This document shows, one piece after another, positions 1 through 8,972 of a stretch of DNA of 46,099 bases. The notes beneath the pieces were generated by a model. That model searched no databases. It saw only the letters and a list, made by a program, of their open reading frames with translations, and was not told where the DNA came from. Each line of letters opens with the position of its first letter. Positions within the stretch are counted from its first letter, which is position 1. The position numbers and the translations under genes were made by a program. The stretch comes from Geoalkalibacter sp. (GTDB lineage Bacteria; Desulfobacterota; Desulfuromonadia; Desulfuromonadales; Geoalkalibacteraceae): positions 1 to 46,099 of the forward strand of contig NZ_JAUWAV010000035.1 in the NCBI RefSeq assembly GCF_030605225.1, given 5' to 3'.

Positions 1-1
1 C

Positions 2-256
2 TCGGGGCGGGGGTTGACACGCCAGGGGTTCTGGAAGATTATTAAGCGCCGCGCGCTGCAGGCCGGTATCCGCAAGAACATCACGCCCCACACCCTTCGC
101 CATTCCTTCGCCACTCATTTGCTGGAAAATGGCGCCGATCTTAGGGCGGTGCAGGCCATGCTCGGCCATGCGGACATCTCCACCACGCAGATCTACACGC
201 ACGTCACCCGCGAGCGCCTGCGCAAGCTGCATGAGCAGTTTCATCCGCGCGGATAG
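2..256 (+). CDS. xerD: Tyrosine recombinase XerD, C-terminal fragment (cut by left edge)
   Basis: The reading frame is open to the left edge, so only the last ~84 residues are present. They carry the catalytic end of a tyrosine recombinase: the [12 protein letters not shown] box (His/Arg of the active site), then [14 protein letters not shown] with the second His and the nucleophilic Tyr. The lead-in [11 protein letters not shown] is typical of XerC/XerD, which resolve chromosome dimers at dif with FtsK. XerD is preferred over XerC because of the RQGFWK(I/L)IK stretch, but only the full protein would settle it. No cassette or dif-like site is visible nearby, so this looks like the housekeeping enzyme and not part of the integron 42 kb away. 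The TTG at 14 is internal and not a real start. Confidence 0.85.
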   Translation, partial: SGRGLTRQGFWKIIKRRALQAGIRKNITPHTLRHSFATHLLENGADLRAVQAMLGHADISTTQIYTHVTRERLRKLHEQFHPRG

Positions 257-279
257 CGCGGCAGCCAGGTTAAATCCAT

Positions 280-446
280 GGGACACGGATCAAATCTGAT
301 CAAAGCGGATAAAAACAGAAGCAATCCAATACGGTAACTAGGTAACTAGAGATTTTTTCTTCAAAAAGCACGTCTGGCCGCATGCATCCATGAGAATTTT
401 TTGTCTTTTGACTTATCCGCCTTGATCAGATTTGATCTGTGTTCCC
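280..446. repeat. Intergenic imperfect inverted repeat
   Basis: The gene-free stretch 257-479 holds two ~33-bp arms in opposite orientation, 280-313 and 413-446. They share GATCAAATCTGATCAA and GCGGATAA when one is reverse-complemented, with a loop of about 100 nt. Each arm contains its own smaller near-palindrome. The right arm is preceded by a T-rich block (396-418) that reappears in similar form at 5693-5719. It resembles the degenerate dispersed intergenic repeats common in this group of bacteria. No promoter or open frame of convincing size was seen here. Confidence 0.6.
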
Positions 447-479
447 TGGTTTTTGTAGTCCAACCCCATCGAGGTCTTC

Positions 480-1685
480 ATGAAATACATCATCTTGCTC
501 GGCGACGGCATGGCCGATGAGCCGATTTCCGAACTCGGCGGGCGCACGCCCCTGGAAGCCGCCCGCACCCCCAACATGGATGCCCTGGCGCGCGCGGGCG
601 AAACGGGCATGGTGCGGACCGTTCCCGAAGGTTATCACCCGGGCAGCGACGTGGCCAATCTCACGGTGTTCGGCTACGACCCGCGCACCTGCTACAGCGG
701 CCGCTCGCCCCTGGAAGCCGCCAGCATGGGGATCGAACTCGGGCCCGCGGATGTCGCCTTTCGCCTCAACCTGGTGTGCCTGACGCCCCATTACGGCAAG
801 CTCTACATGGAGGACTTCTCCGCCGGTCATATCTCCACCGCCGAGGCGCGCGAACTCATCGCCATGCTTGAAGAAGAGCTTGGCGGCGGCCCCTTTGAAT
901 TCCATGCCGGGGTGTCCTACCGCCATCTCATGGTCTGGCGCGGCGGTCGTGACCGGATGCAGTTCACGCCGCCCCATGATCTCACCGGCCAGAGCGTCGA
1001 GAAGGATCTGCCGCGCGGCGAAGGCGCCGAGGAACTCATCCATCTCATGACCTCCTCCCAACTTTTGCTGAAGAACCATCCCGTCAACGTGCGTCGGGAG
1101 AAAGCGCGGCAGGTGCCGGCCAATTCCATCTGGCTGTGGGGCCACGGCAAGGCGCCGCGCATGGCGACCTTGCAGGAGCGCTACAACCTTCGCGGCGCGG
1201 TGGTGGCGGCCGTGGATCTGATCAAGGGCATAGGTGTCTATGCCGGCCTCGATATCATCGAGGTGCCCGGCGCCACGGGCTATCTCGACACCAATTACCG
1301 GGGCAAGGCCGAGTACGCCGTCGAGGCGCTCAAGACCCGCGATTTCGTCTATCTGCATGTGGAAGCGCCCGACGAGGCCGCCCATGGCGGGATGCTCGAC
1401 GAAAAAATTCGCGCCATCGAAAATTTCGACCGCGAGGTGGTGGGGCCGGTGCGCGAAGGGCTAGAGGCCTTGGGGCCGCATCGCATTCTGCTGCAACCCG
1501 ACCATGCCACGCCGGTCCGCAAGAAAACTCACACGGCCCAGCCCGTGCCCTATGTCCTGTTTGATTCCACCGGGGGGAACCTGTCGCCGAGCGGCGCGGC
1601 GGGGTACAACGAGGCCGCGGCGCTCCGTACCGGATTCAAGGTGGAAGAGGGATGGAGGCTCTTTGAACGGCTCATCCGTGGTTAG
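480..1685 (+). CDS. apgM: Cofactor-independent phosphoglycerate mutase, archaeal (ApgM) type
   Basis: Interconverts 3- and 2-phosphoglycerate in glycolysis/gluconeogenesis, in the cytosol, using two metal ions. The 401-aa length fits the ApgM family (about 400 aa) and not the ~510-aa bacterial GpmI. The alkaline-phosphatase-like metal site is visible: GDG at residues 8-10, the PGSDVANL motif with the phosphoryl-accepting Ser56, the VEAPDEAAHGG stretch near residue 300, and the PDHATP motif near residue 341 that supplies metal ligands. The central insert includes WGHGK and KGIGVYAGL, also typical. The ATG has a GAGG about 7 nt upstream. It stands 84 bp ahead of the kor genes and could be co-transcribed with them. 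Confidence 0.9.
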   Translation: MKYIILLGDGMADEPISELGGRTPLEAARTPNMDALARAGETGMVRTVPEGYHPGSDVANLTVFGYDPRTCYSGRSPLEAASMGIELGPADVAFRLNLVCLTPHYGKLYMEDFSAGHISTAEARELIAMLEEELGGGPFEFHAGVSYRHLMVWRGGRDRMQFTPPHDLTGQSVEKDLPRGEGAEELIHLMTSSQLLLKNHPVNVRREKARQVPANSIWLWGHGKAPRMATLQERYNLRGAVVAAVDLIKGIGVYAGLDIIEVPGATGYLDTNYRGKAEYAVEALKTRDFVYLHVEAPDEAAHGGMLDEKIRAIENFDREVVGPVREGLEALGPHRILLQPDHATPVRKKTHTAQPVPYVLFDSTGGNLSPSGAAGYNEAAALRTGFKVEEGWRLFERLIRG

Positions 1686-1769
1686 GTCGGGGCGAGTTGA
1701 CCTTCCGGGGAAGAGTTCTGTAGACTTTCGAGTAACCTTCACCTCCCGCGAGATGCCGGATTCAAACTC

Positions 1770-1994
1770 ATGACCAAGGTCGTCATCGATGAGCACCGCT
1801 GCAAGGGTTGCGCTCTTTGCACCCTTGGCTGTCCGCAGGGGCTGTTGCGCCTCAGTCGCACCCTCAACCGCGCGGGCTTTTTTCCTGCCGAGATGATTCC
1901 CGGAGGCGAGGAGAAGTGCACCTCCTGCGCGCTTTGCGCGCAGATGTGCCCGGATCTCGCCATCTGCGTCTTTCGCCGGAAGAAATCCGCCTAG
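1770..1994 (+). CDS. korD: 2-oxoacid:ferredoxin oxidoreductase, ferredoxin-like delta subunit
   Basis: A 74-aa protein with two 4Fe-4S cluster motifs, CKGCALCTLGCP near residue 11 and CTSCALCAQMCP near residue 50, the classical 2[4Fe-4S] ferredoxin pattern. It is the electron-transfer (delta) subunit of the four-subunit 2-oxoacid:ferredoxin oxidoreductases and is followed at once by the alpha, beta and gamma subunits in the usual D-A-B-C order. The enzyme oxidatively decarboxylates a 2-oxoacid to the acyl-CoA and passes electrons to ferredoxin. In acetate-oxidising Desulfuromonadales the 2-oxoglutarate enzyme takes the place of 2-oxoglutarate dehydrogenase in the TCA cycle. The substrate is not readable from sequence; a branched-chain (VOR) enzyme is the alternative. 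Confidence 0.85.
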   Translation: MTKVVIDEHRCKGCALCTLGCPQGLLRLSRTLNRAGFFPAEMIPGGEEKCTSCALCAQMCPDLAICVFRRKKSA

Positions 1995-2016
1995 GACGCC
2001 CTCAGGAGCCTTGCCG

Positions 2017-3087
2017 TTGAATCAGCGTCTGTTCGTCAAAGGCAACGAGGCGGTCGCCATGGGCGCCCTGGCCGCCGGCTGCCGCTATTATTTCGGCTAT
2101 CCCATCACGCCGCAAAGCGACATCCCCGAGTACATGGCGCGGGAACTGCCGCGCCTGGGCGGAACCTTCATCCAGGCCGAAAGCGAAATCGCCGCCGTCA
2201 ACATGCTGCTCGGCGCCAGTGCCTGCGGCATGCGCGCCATGACGTCCTCGTCGAGTCCCGGCATCTCCCTCAAACAGGAAGGCCTCTCCTACATGGCGGG
2301 CAGTGAATTGCCCGGTCTGGTGGTGAACATCTGCCGCTCGGGACCGGGCCTGGGCGGCATCGATGCGTCCCAGGCCGATTATTTCCAGGCGGTCAAGGGC
2401 GGCGGCCACGGCGGCTACCGCCTGATCGTGCTCGCCCCGCATTCGGTGCAGGAAATGTACGACCTGGCGCTGCTCGCGTTTGATCTCTCCGACCGCTATC
2501 GGATTCCCGCCATGCTGCTCGCCGACTCGGTCGTCGGACAGATGAAGGAAGCCCTGATTCCCGATGCGCGAGCTCAGGTCGAGCTGCCGCTCAAGGACTG
2601 GGCGGTGCGGGGCAAACCGGCGGGCGAGCCCCAGCGCGTGGTCAAATCCCTCTACCTGGGCGACGGTGAGCTCGAAGCGCACAACTGGCGCCTGCATGCG
2701 CGCTATGAGCTGCTGGCGGCGCGGGAAGCGCGCTGGGAAGCCTTGTATCTCGACGATGCCGAGCTGATCCTGACCGCCTTCGGCATCACCGCGCGCATCG
2801 CCAAAAGTGCCCTGCGCATGGCGCGCGATGCGGGGCTCAGGGTCGGTCTGCTGCGGCCCATCAGTCTCTTTCCCTTTCCCCGCGAGGCGTTTCGCGAGGC
2901 GACCCGCACGACGAAGAAAATTCTCTGCTGTGAACTCAACACCGGCCAGATGGTCGAGGATGTGCGCCTGAGCGTCGCCCGCGACGCCGAGGTGTTTTTC
3001 TACGGGCGGCCGCCCGGCGCCGGTTCCCTGCCGACCCCGGAAGAGTTGTTCGCGCAGATTCTCAGGTACTGCGGGAGGGCGGCATGA
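2017..3087 (+). CDS. korA: 2-oxoacid:ferredoxin oxidoreductase, alpha subunit
   Basis: 356 aa. The N-terminus ([32 protein letters not shown]) is the pyrimidine-binding domain of the alpha subunit of KOR/VOR enzymes. It continues with the [15 protein letters not shown] and [18 protein letters not shown] regions that help close the thiamine diphosphate site, and ends with a transketolase C-terminal-like domain. Two TTG codons are possible: 2011 is only 2 nt from the AGGAG at 2004-2008, whereas 2017 is 8 nt away and begins [12 protein letters not shown], as in relatives, so 2017 is chosen. It starts shortly after korD ends, and its last 4 nt overlap korB (ATGA), which implies translational coupling. 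KOR and VOR alpha subunits are hard to separate by eye. Confidence 0.85.
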   Translation: MNQRLFVKGNEAVAMGALAAGCRYYFGYPITPQSDIPEYMARELPRLGGTFIQAESEIAAVNMLLGASACGMRAMTSSSSPGISLKQEGLSYMAGSELPGLVVNICRSGPGLGGIDASQADYFQAVKGGGHGGYRLIVLAPHSVQEMYDLALLAFDLSDRYRIPAMLLADSVVGQMKEALIPDARAQVELPLKDWAVRGKPAGEPQRVVKSLYLGDGELEAHNWRLHARYELLAAREARWEALYLDDAELILTAFGITARIAKSALRMARDAGLRVGLLRPISLFPFPREAFREATRTTKKILCCELNTGQMVEDVRLSVARDAEVFFYGRPPGAGSLPTPEELFAQILRYCGRAA

Positions 3088-3842
3088 GCCTCGTTGAAAC
3101 GCCCGTGTTTGCCGCGCCGCGTTCCCTGAGGCCGGTCGTCACCCATTTCTGCCCCGGCTGCCAGCATGGCACGGTGCATCGCCTGGTCGCCGAGGCCCTG
3201 GATCACTTCGGCGTGCAGGAGCGCACCATCGGCGTGGCCTCCGTCGGTTGCAGCGTGTTTCTCTACGAATATTTCGACATCGACGTGGTCGAGTCGCCCC
3301 ATGGCCGCGCCCCGGCCGTGGCGACCGGGGTGAAGCGTGCCTTGCCCGATCGGGTGGTTTTCACCTATCAGGGCGATGGGGATCTGGCCGCCATCGGCAC
3401 CAGCGAAATCATTCACACCGCCAATCGCGGCGAGGCCCTGACGGTGATTTTCGTCAACAACACCACCTACGGCATGACCGGTGGGCAGATGGCGCCCACC
3501 ACCCTTGCGGGGCAGAAAACTTCCACCTCGCCTTATGGGCGCGATCCGGCCCATGACGGCGCGCCCATGCGCATGGCGGAATTGCTGGCTCAGCTCGACG
3601 GCACGCGCTTTTCCGCGCGGGTGGCCGTGGACAGCCCGCGCCACGTCATCGAGGCCGGCCGGGTGATCCGCCGGGCCTTCGCCACGCAGATCGAGGCGCG
3701 CGGCTTTGCCTTCGTCGAAGTCCTCTCGACCTGCCCGACCAACTGGGGCATGACCCCCGTGCAGGCCAACGCCCGGATTGCGGACGAGTTGATCCCCTGC
3801 TTTCCCCTGGGAATCTTCAAACAAGGGCAGGAAGCGTCGTGA
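3084..3842 (+). CDS. korB: 2-oxoacid:ferredoxin oxidoreductase, beta (TPP-binding) subunit
   Basis: 252 aa. It carries the thiamine-diphosphate-binding core: the CPGCQHG motif near residue 23, then [20 protein letters not shown] followed by [16 protein letters not shown] around residues 98-140. Asp-Gly-Asp and the Asn residues coordinate the Mg-diphosphate. This is the catalytic partner of the alpha subunit. It overlaps korA by 4 nt upstream and korC by 4 nt downstream (GTGA), so the three subunits are made in a fixed ratio. Family membership is secure; the preferred 2-oxoacid (2-oxoglutarate or a branched-chain acid) is inferred from the four-gene set and the likely host. Confidence 0.87.
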   Translation: MSLVETPVFAAPRSLRPVVTHFCPGCQHGTVHRLVAEALDHFGVQERTIGVASVGCSVFLYEYFDIDVVESPHGRAPAVATGVKRALPDRVVFTYQGDGDLAAIGTSEIIHTANRGEALTVIFVNNTTYGMTGGQMAPTTLAGQKTSTSPYGRDPAHDGAPMRMAELLAQLDGTRFSARVAVDSPRHVIEAGRVIRRAFATQIEARGFAFVEVLSTCPTNWGMTPVQANARIADELIPCFPLGIFKQGQEAS

Positions 3843-4417
3843 ATCTCGATCTGTTCATCGCCGGTTTCGGTGGGCAGGGCGTGCTGCTGCTGGGCAATCT
3901 GCTCGCCTACGCAGCCCTTCTCGAGGGCCGAAACGTCTCCTATTTCCCCGCCTACGGAGTCGAAAAACGCGGCGGCGCGGCGACCTGCACGGTGGTGATC
4001 AGCGACGGCGAGGTGGGTTCGCCGGTGGTGGGGCGCCCCGGTTGCGTCATTTTGCTCAACCAGGCTGCGGTCGATCAGTATCTGGCGCGTCTGCGTCCCG
4101 GCGGCTGGGCGCTGGTGAACAGCTCCCTGAGCGATGCCGCGCCGCCGCGCCTTGCTCAGGGCGAAGTGCTGGCCCTGCCTCTGACGGAACTGGCCCTCGA
4201 CGTCGGCGACGCGCGGCTGGTCAATCTGGTCGCGGCGGGCATCTGGGCGCGAAAAACCGGGGCGGTCTCCCTCGAAAGCATGGAAAGCGCCCTGCGCGCG
4301 GTGCTGCCCGAGCGCAATCATCGCTTCATTCCGCTCAATGTCGAGGCCATGCGGCGCGGCGCCGCGCTCGTCGCGCGTGAAACCCGGATCCCGAGGGATG
4401 AATGCCGCGACCCCTGA
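3839..4417 (+). CDS. korC: 2-oxoacid:ferredoxin oxidoreductase, gamma subunit
   Basis: 192 aa. The N-terminal [18 protein letters not shown] motif and the [22 protein letters not shown] stretch define the gamma domain (POR-gamma family), which contacts CoA at the alpha/beta interface. GTG start inside the end of korB; the reading frame ends 16 nt inside holC. It completes the D-A-B-C operon. Confidence 0.87.
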   Translation: MNLDLFIAGFGGQGVLLLGNLLAYAALLEGRNVSYFPAYGVEKRGGAATCTVVISDGEVGSPVVGRPGCVILLNQAAVDQYLARLRPGGWALVNSSLSDAAPPRLAQGEVLALPLTELALDVGDARLVNLVAAGIWARKTGAVSLESMESALRAVLPERNHRFIPLNVEAMRRGAALVARETRIPRDECRDP

Positions 4418-4824
4418 TCGAATTCATCAAGCTGAAGAAGCCGGAAAAGGCACGCTACCTCTGTGAACTGGCCGAAGAGTTCTTTCAGCAGGGCAAGCGG
4501 GTGCTGATCACCGTCAACGACGACAATCAGGGCGTGACCCTGGATCTTTTCCTGTGGACCTGGCACAAGGGTTCATTTTTGCCTCACTGTTTCGACAACG
4601 GGGCGGTGGACTGCCTCGACGAACCGGTGGTCATCACCACCGCCGAGCGCAACGGCAACGGCGCGCGCGTCCTGATTCAGGGCAAGCCCTGTTCCCTGGA
4701 GTTTGTGCGAGGGTTCGACCAGGTCATCGATTTCGCCGAAAGTTACGATGAGATGCTGCTCCAGCAATCCCGGCGGCGCTTTGTTCTGTACCGTGAGGCC
4801 GGCTTTGCTCCCCGCATGCGTTAA
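4402..4824 (+). CDS. holC: DNA polymerase III chi subunit-like protein (HolC)
   Basis: 140 aa. The pattern KARYLCELAEEFFQQG..VLITVNDDNQ...LDLFLWTWHKGSFLPH matches the chi subunit of the DNA polymerase III clamp loader: a helix for an early step, a basic/acidic strand, and the signature LW(T/H)W..GSF.PH. Chi bridges the clamp loader (through psi) and single-stranded-DNA-binding protein. The second half (VVITTAERNGNGARVLI... FAESYDE) also follows the family. It begins 16 nt before korC ends, an unexpected place for a replication gene; this probably reflects operon packing and not a functional link. Proteobacteria outside the gamma class often lack an obvious psi, so the partner here is unknown. 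Confidence 0.75.
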   Translation: MPRPLIEFIKLKKPEKARYLCELAEEFFQQGKRVLITVNDDNQGVTLDLFLWTWHKGSFLPHCFDNGAVDCLDEPVVITTAERNGNGARVLIQGKPCSLEFVRGFDQVIDFAESYDEMLLQQSRRRFVLYREAGFAPRMR

Positions 4825-5572
4825 CGAGGGTGGTCCGGCCTCGCTGATCCGGTTGGAGGAGGCCGCCGTGCCGGGGCGGCGTTGCACCCTGATGGGCACC
4901 GCCCGCGCCGCGCTGACTTGCTGGCGGCCGCGTCGCGGCGAAGCGCTGACGCTCATGGATGCCGAGGGCAAGGGGTTTCGCGCCCGCGTGCTGGAATTGA
5001 CCGAGGACCATGCCGTGCTGCTGCCCTTCGAGGCATTGGACCGTGCTCCGGAAAGTCCCGTGTGCATCGAGGTCTATCAGGCGTTGCCTCAGCGCGAGCG
5101 TTTCGAGCTGATTGTGCAGAAACTCACCGAAGTCGGCGTCACGCGCATCGTTCCCTACGAATCCCAGCGCTCCATCACGCAGCAGGAACGCGATGCCGGG
5201 CAGAAAAAATCCCACCGCTGGCCCGAGGTGGTGCTCAGGGCGGCCAAGCAGTGCCGCCGGGCCATGCTCCCCGAATTGTTCGCGACCTGTTCCTGGGACG
5301 CCGCCCTGGCCGAGGCGCGCCACGCCGATCTGCGGCTGCTTTTTTATGAAGGCCGGCAAACCCGATCCTTGCGCGCGGCTCTCCATGGGGAGTCGCCGCG
5401 GCGGGTAGCGCTGTTCGTCGGTCCCGAAGGCGGTTTTACCGAGGAGGAATTGGCTGAATTGCAGGCCCTGGATGTTTTGCCCGTTTCTCTTGGCCCGCGC
5501 ATCCTTCGCACGGAAACCGCCGCCATCGTCGGCGCCTCCCTGGTTCAGCACAGTCTCGGAGATCTTGATTGA
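4805..5572 (+). CDS. rsmE: 16S rRNA (uracil1498-N3)-methyltransferase RsmE
   Basis: A SPOUT-class methyltransferase that modifies U1498 of 16S rRNA in the 30S subunit. The C-terminal knot is clear: LFVGPEGGFTEEEL near residue 203 and LGPRILRTETAAIVG near residue 230, which build the SAM pocket. KLTEVGVTRIVPYESQRS near residue 106 is also typical. The frame is open further upstream, over holC. The start is set at TTG 4805 because a GAGG lies about 7 nt before it and the product (255 aa) is close to the usual ~245 aa; GTG 4793 is an alternative. The usual N-terminal MRRF(F/Y) box is not visible in this frame, so the N-terminus is the uncertain part. It overlaps holC by 20 nt. Confidence 0.85.
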   Translation: MLPACVNEGGPASLIRLEEAAVPGRRCTLMGTARAALTCWRPRRGEALTLMDAEGKGFRARVLELTEDHAVLLPFEALDRAPESPVCIEVYQALPQRERFELIVQKLTEVGVTRIVPYESQRSITQQERDAGQKKSHRWPEVVLRAAKQCRRAMLPELFATCSWDAALAEARHADLRLLFYEGRQTRSLRAALHGESPRRVALFVGPEGGFTEEELAELQALDVLPVSLGPRILRTETAAIVGASLVQHSLGDLD

Positions 5573-5738
5573 ATCCAAAGCCTGGGGACGCGGATGAACG
5601 CGAAAAAATCTGGATCCATGGGGATCAGGCAGTGAAAACTCCAAGATTTTTGATCCTGTAAATCCTGACGTGATCCCACAAATCCGCATCCAAATTATTT
5701 TTTGTCCTTGACCACATCTCGGAAAAGCTGCGGCCCTC
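5573..5738. repeat. Degenerate dispersed intergenic repeat
   Basis: This gene-free stretch between rsmE and trmJ is built from short phrases (GCGGAT, GGGATCA, TTTTTGATCCTGTAAATCC, GATCCCACAAATCCGCAT) that pair imperfectly with one another: the left half carries the direct forms and the right half the reverse complements. Its right end (5693-5719) repeats the T-rich phrase seen at 396-418. It is most likely a decayed copy of a dispersed palindromic repeat. No start signal other than that of trmJ was seen. Confidence 0.45.
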
Positions 5739-6515
5739 ATGACTTCATCCTTATCCAACGTCTCCATCATCCTGGTCGAACCCCAGGGTGATCGCAACAT
5801 CGGCTCGGTGTGCCGGGCCATGATGAATTTTGGTTTCACGGATCTGCGTCTGGTCAATCCGCAGACGGATCACCTCACCCATGAGGCGCGACAGATGGCG
5901 GTCAAGGCCGCGGCGGTGCTGGAAGGCGCGAGTCTTTTCGGCAGTCTGGCCGATGCCGTCGCCGATTGTTCCCTGGTGCTGGGAACCACGCGGCGCTTCG
6001 GCAAGTACCGCGAGGATTTTCTCCATCCCGACGAGGCCGCCGAGCTCTTTCTGCCGGTGGCGGCCGAGGCGCGGGTGGCCCTGGTGTTCGGGCGCGAGGA
6101 TCGCGGTCTGCTCACCGCCGAACTCGATCTCTGCCAGCGCTTCATTACCATTCCGACCAGCGACGAGTTGCCCTCCATGAACCTCGCCCAGGCCGTGGCC
6201 CTGTGTCTTTACGACACGGCGCGCGCGGCGCGGCGCGAAGCCGTCGCCGGGCGGGTGCCGGGGCGGCGCAAGCTGGCCGACGGCGAGGTGCTCGAAAACA
6301 TGTACGGGCACATGCGCCAGACTTTGCTCGACATCGAATTTCTCAATCCGGACAACCCCGACCATATTCTGCGCACCTTTCGGCGCATTTTCGGCCGCGC
6401 CGGGCTCAACGAGCGCGAGGTGCGCATTCTGCGCGGTTTGTGGAATCGCATTGACTGGATCGAGGCACAGCGTCGCCGTCTGACGCGGGATGAGAACTGG
6501 GGCAGGGGAGACTGA
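5739..6515 (+). CDS. trmJ: tRNA (cytidine/uridine-2'-O-)-methyltransferase TrmJ-type
   Basis: 258 aa, TrmH/SpoU family, TrmJ branch, which methylates the 2'-O of nucleotide 32 in the tRNA anticodon loop. The trefoil-knot motifs are visible: VEPQGDRNIGSVCRAMMNFGF near residue 13 (motif 1), LVFGREDRGL near residue 112 (motif 2) and IPTSDELPSMNLAQAVALCLY near residue 139 (motif 3). A C-terminal helical extension with NPDNPDHILRTFRRIFGRAGL is characteristic of TrmJ. The stop codon overlaps the next start by 1 nt. Together with rsmE upstream and rlmD downstream it forms a cluster of RNA methyltransferases. Confidence 0.87.
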   Translation: MTSSLSNVSIILVEPQGDRNIGSVCRAMMNFGFTDLRLVNPQTDHLTHEARQMAVKAAAVLEGASLFGSLADAVADCSLVLGTTRRFGKYREDFLHPDEAAELFLPVAAEARVALVFGREDRGLLTAELDLCQRFITIPTSDELPSMNLAQAVALCLYDTARAARREAVAGRVPGRRKLADGEVLENMYGHMRQTLLDIEFLNPDNPDHILRTFRRIFGRAGLNEREVRILRGLWNRIDWIEAQRRRLTRDENWGRGD

Positions 6516-6916
6516 TGGAAGAACGCCCGCTGTTTTTTTACCAGACGCTGGAGAATGGGTTGATGGTCGAGGTGCGTGACCTGAGTCGTCGCTATTTCGG
6601 CGACTATCATCGCGTGGTGCTCGAAGTCCGCATCCGTCTGCCGCTCAGGATCGAATTGTTTCCGGAGGATCGCGACGCGCAGAGCCTGCTGGCGGCGGCG
6701 CGGACCGCCTGGGGGGAAGAGGTGTGCAGTCCCACGCGCCTTGAGCGCATGGGCGTGCCGGGGGCCGATGTGGAATCCGTGCGGCGGGAGCTCTGGGATT
6801 CCTTTGTCGCCCATGGCCTGGGTTATCTGCGCCATCCCGGCTATCCCGGCCGCCTGCTGCGGCGCCTTCTGGCGAACCGCAAGACCAGCCGCCCGATTCT
6901 CAAGGTGATTTCCTGA
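6515..6916 (+). CDS. Conserved hypothetical protein between two RNA methyltransferases
   Basis: 133 aa, not recognised as a named family. The N-terminal half looks like beta-strands with the phrases LENGLMVEVRDLSRRYFGDYHRVVLEVRI; the C-terminal third is basic (RRLLANRKTSRP). It has no signal peptide, membrane segment or metal motif. Its start overlaps the trmJ stop and its stop overlaps the rlmD start (TGATG), so it is translated together with both. That placement suggests a role near RNA modification, but this is inference only. Confidence 0.7.
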   Translation: MEERPLFFYQTLENGLMVEVRDLSRRYFGDYHRVVLEVRIRLPLRIELFPEDRDAQSLLAAARTAWGEEVCSPTRLERMGVPGADVESVRRELWDSFVAHGLGYLRHPGYPGRLLRRLLANRKTSRPILKVIS

Positions 6917-8205
6917 TGCAAGATCAGGTGCTCATCGAAGCCCTGGCTTTTGGCGGCAGCGGCCTGGGGCGTGTCGAGGGCAAGGTGGTGTTCGTCCCGG
7001 GCGCCGTTCCCGGCGACGAGGTGCGCTTTCGGCCGGTGCGGGAAAAAAAACATTTCATTGAGGGCGAACTCGTTGCCTTGATCCGCCCTTCCGCGGAGCG
7101 TCGCGAGCCTCCCTGTCCGGTGTTCGGCCACTGCGGCGGCTGCCAGTGGCAGCAATTGCCCTACGAGGGGCAGGTGCTTTGGAAGGAGCGCATTTTCGCC
7201 GATTTTTTCACCCGGCAGCTCGGTCTGTCGCCGGACATTCTCGCGCCTCTGCTCGCCGCCCCGAGCGAGTGGAACTACCGCAGCCGCATGCAGTTCAAAT
7301 GTCGGCAGAGCGCGCAGGGTTTCGTCATGGGCTTTTATCGCGGCGGCAGTCATTTCGTCGTCGATGTCGCCTCTTGCCCGATCGCCGCTCCCGCCATCAA
7401 CCATGCCTTGACGCTGTTTCGCCGCTGGTTGCCCGCCGCGCCCTGTCCGCGGGAGATCCCGCAGCTCGATCTGGCGGTGGATGACGAGGGGCGGGTGGCG
7501 GCGGTGGTTCACTGTCTGGCGCAAGACATCCGGCCCCTGGCGCAATACCTGGCGCCTCTGGTCGCCGAGGCCGGATTTTCCCTGCATGTGCAAAGCGGTC
7601 GCAAGAGCACCCTCAATGCCGTGCATGATCTCGGCGACCTGCACATTCGCCCCCTTGCGGATAATTCCCTGCGTCTGGCCTATGCCGTCGGCGGTTTTGC
7701 CCAGGTCAATCTGGAGCAGAATCGTCGCCTGGTTGCCCAGGTGCTGGCCGCGGCCGGACCGCTGAAAGGCTTGCGCGTCCTTGATCTTTATTGCGGCATG
7801 GGCAATTTTTCCCTGCCCCTCGCGCAGGCCGGCGCCGAGGTCGTGGGCGTGGAAGATTTTCCTCCGGCCATCGAGCGGGCGCGCGGCAATGCCCAGGCTC
7901 ATGGGCTGGCGGCCGCTTTCTTCTGTCGACCGGTCGAGGGGGCCCTCGCCGAGGAATTGGCAGGGCGGCATTTCGACCTGGTGATTCTCGACCCGCCGCG
8001 CAGCGGCGCCAAGGATGCGGTGCGTGCCCTGATGCGCCTGCGGCCGCGGCGCATCCTTTATGTCTCCTGCGATCCGGCGACCCTGGTGCGAGATCTCAAG
8101 CCTCTGATTCATAACGGTTATCGGATATCGGGCGCCCAGGGAATCGATCTGTTTCCGCAAACCTATCACCTGGAAAGTCTCACCTGTCTGGAGACCCAAA
8201 TTTGA
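6916..8205 (+). CDS. rlmD: 23S rRNA (uracil-5-)-methyltransferase RlmD (RumA)
   Basis: 429 aa. Makes 5-methyluridine at U1939-equivalent positions of 23S rRNA using SAM. Residues 1-55 form a TRAM-like domain. The [4Fe-4S] ligands appear as Cys67, Cys73 and Cys76 (CPVFGHCGGC) plus a later Cys near 155 (VASCPIA), nearly the spacing of E. coli RumA. The Rossmann fold carries LDLYCGMGNFSLPLA near residue 295, DPPRSGAK near 359 and the catalytic Cys in LYVSCDPATL near 385. The related TrmA lacks the iron-sulfur cluster, so RlmD is favoured; RlmC is a less likely alternative. Confidence 0.88.
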   Translation: MQDQVLIEALAFGGSGLGRVEGKVVFVPGAVPGDEVRFRPVREKKHFIEGELVALIRPSAERREPPCPVFGHCGGCQWQQLPYEGQVLWKERIFADFFTRQLGLSPDILAPLLAAPSEWNYRSRMQFKCRQSAQGFVMGFYRGGSHFVVDVASCPIAAPAINHALTLFRRWLPAAPCPREIPQLDLAVDDEGRVAAVVHCLAQDIRPLAQYLAPLVAEAGFSLHVQSGRKSTLNAVHDLGDLHIRPLADNSLRLAYAVGGFAQVNLEQNRRLVAQVLAAAGPLKGLRVLDLYCGMGNFSLPLAQAGAEVVGVEDFPPAIERARGNAQAHGLAAAFFCRPVEGALAEELAGRHFDLVILDPPRSGAKDAVRALMRLRPRRILYVSCDPATLVRDLKPLIHNGYRISGAQGIDLFPQTYHLESLTCLETQI

Positions 8206-8272
8206 ATTTTTCGCAACATCCGCCGCAGCGTCCGGGGCGGCAAAACCGTTCATTTTTTCGTTAATTTTTCCC

Positions 8273-8301
8273 TTGCAATTTCAGAGTCCCCGTGTTAGTA
8301 A
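8273..8301 (+). promoter_or_regulatory. Putative sigma-70 promoter of the rimP-nusA-infB operon
   Basis: TTGCAA at 8273-8278 and TAGTAA at 8296-8301 are separated by 17 bp, in the 171-bp gap between rlmD and rimP. This would start transcription near 8308, just upstream of the leader hairpin. Called by eye. Confidence 0.5.
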
Positions 8302-8328
8302 ACAGCTTCAGATTTAACCGTTCACTTC

Positions 8329-8355
8329 AAAGTGGGCTTTCAGCTCACTTTTTTT
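8329..8355 (+). terminator. Leader hairpin with T-tract before rimP (possible attenuator)
   Basis: AAAGTGGGCT and AGCTCACTTT face each other around a 3-nt loop, followed by a run of T (to 8355). The structure is a textbook intrinsic terminator, yet it sits between the operon promoter and the first gene, 22 nt before the rimP start. A terminator-like rimP leader is known in other Proteobacteria, and NusA, made from this operon, itself acts on terminators. Control of the operon by attenuation at this hairpin is inferred. It is too far downstream and too near rimP to serve as a simple rlmD terminator alone. Confidence 0.65.
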
Positions 8356-8376
8356 ATTTGTCCGGAGTCATTTTTC

Positions 8377-8871
<495 letters not shown>

Positions 8872-8972
8872 CCGGCCTCGGTTGCGCCGGTATCTACGAT
8901 TTTTCGGTAAGCCAACAACACGAAACGGGGCGTTTCGGATGCGCCCTTCAGCACGCAAGACAGGGGGATGAG

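Noticed and set aside
2-256. XerD fragment as part of the integron or an integrative element.
   Set aside because: Sequence and context fit the housekeeping recombinase, and it is more than 40 kb from intI with core genes between them.
426-1385. Long minus-strand open frame opposite apgM, and similar long antisense frames at 11323-13086, 16507-18852, 32852-34762 and 35503-37059.
   Set aside because: They mirror GC-rich coding DNA, have low-complexity His/Gly/Gln-rich translations, no family features and no start signals; the sense genes are certain.
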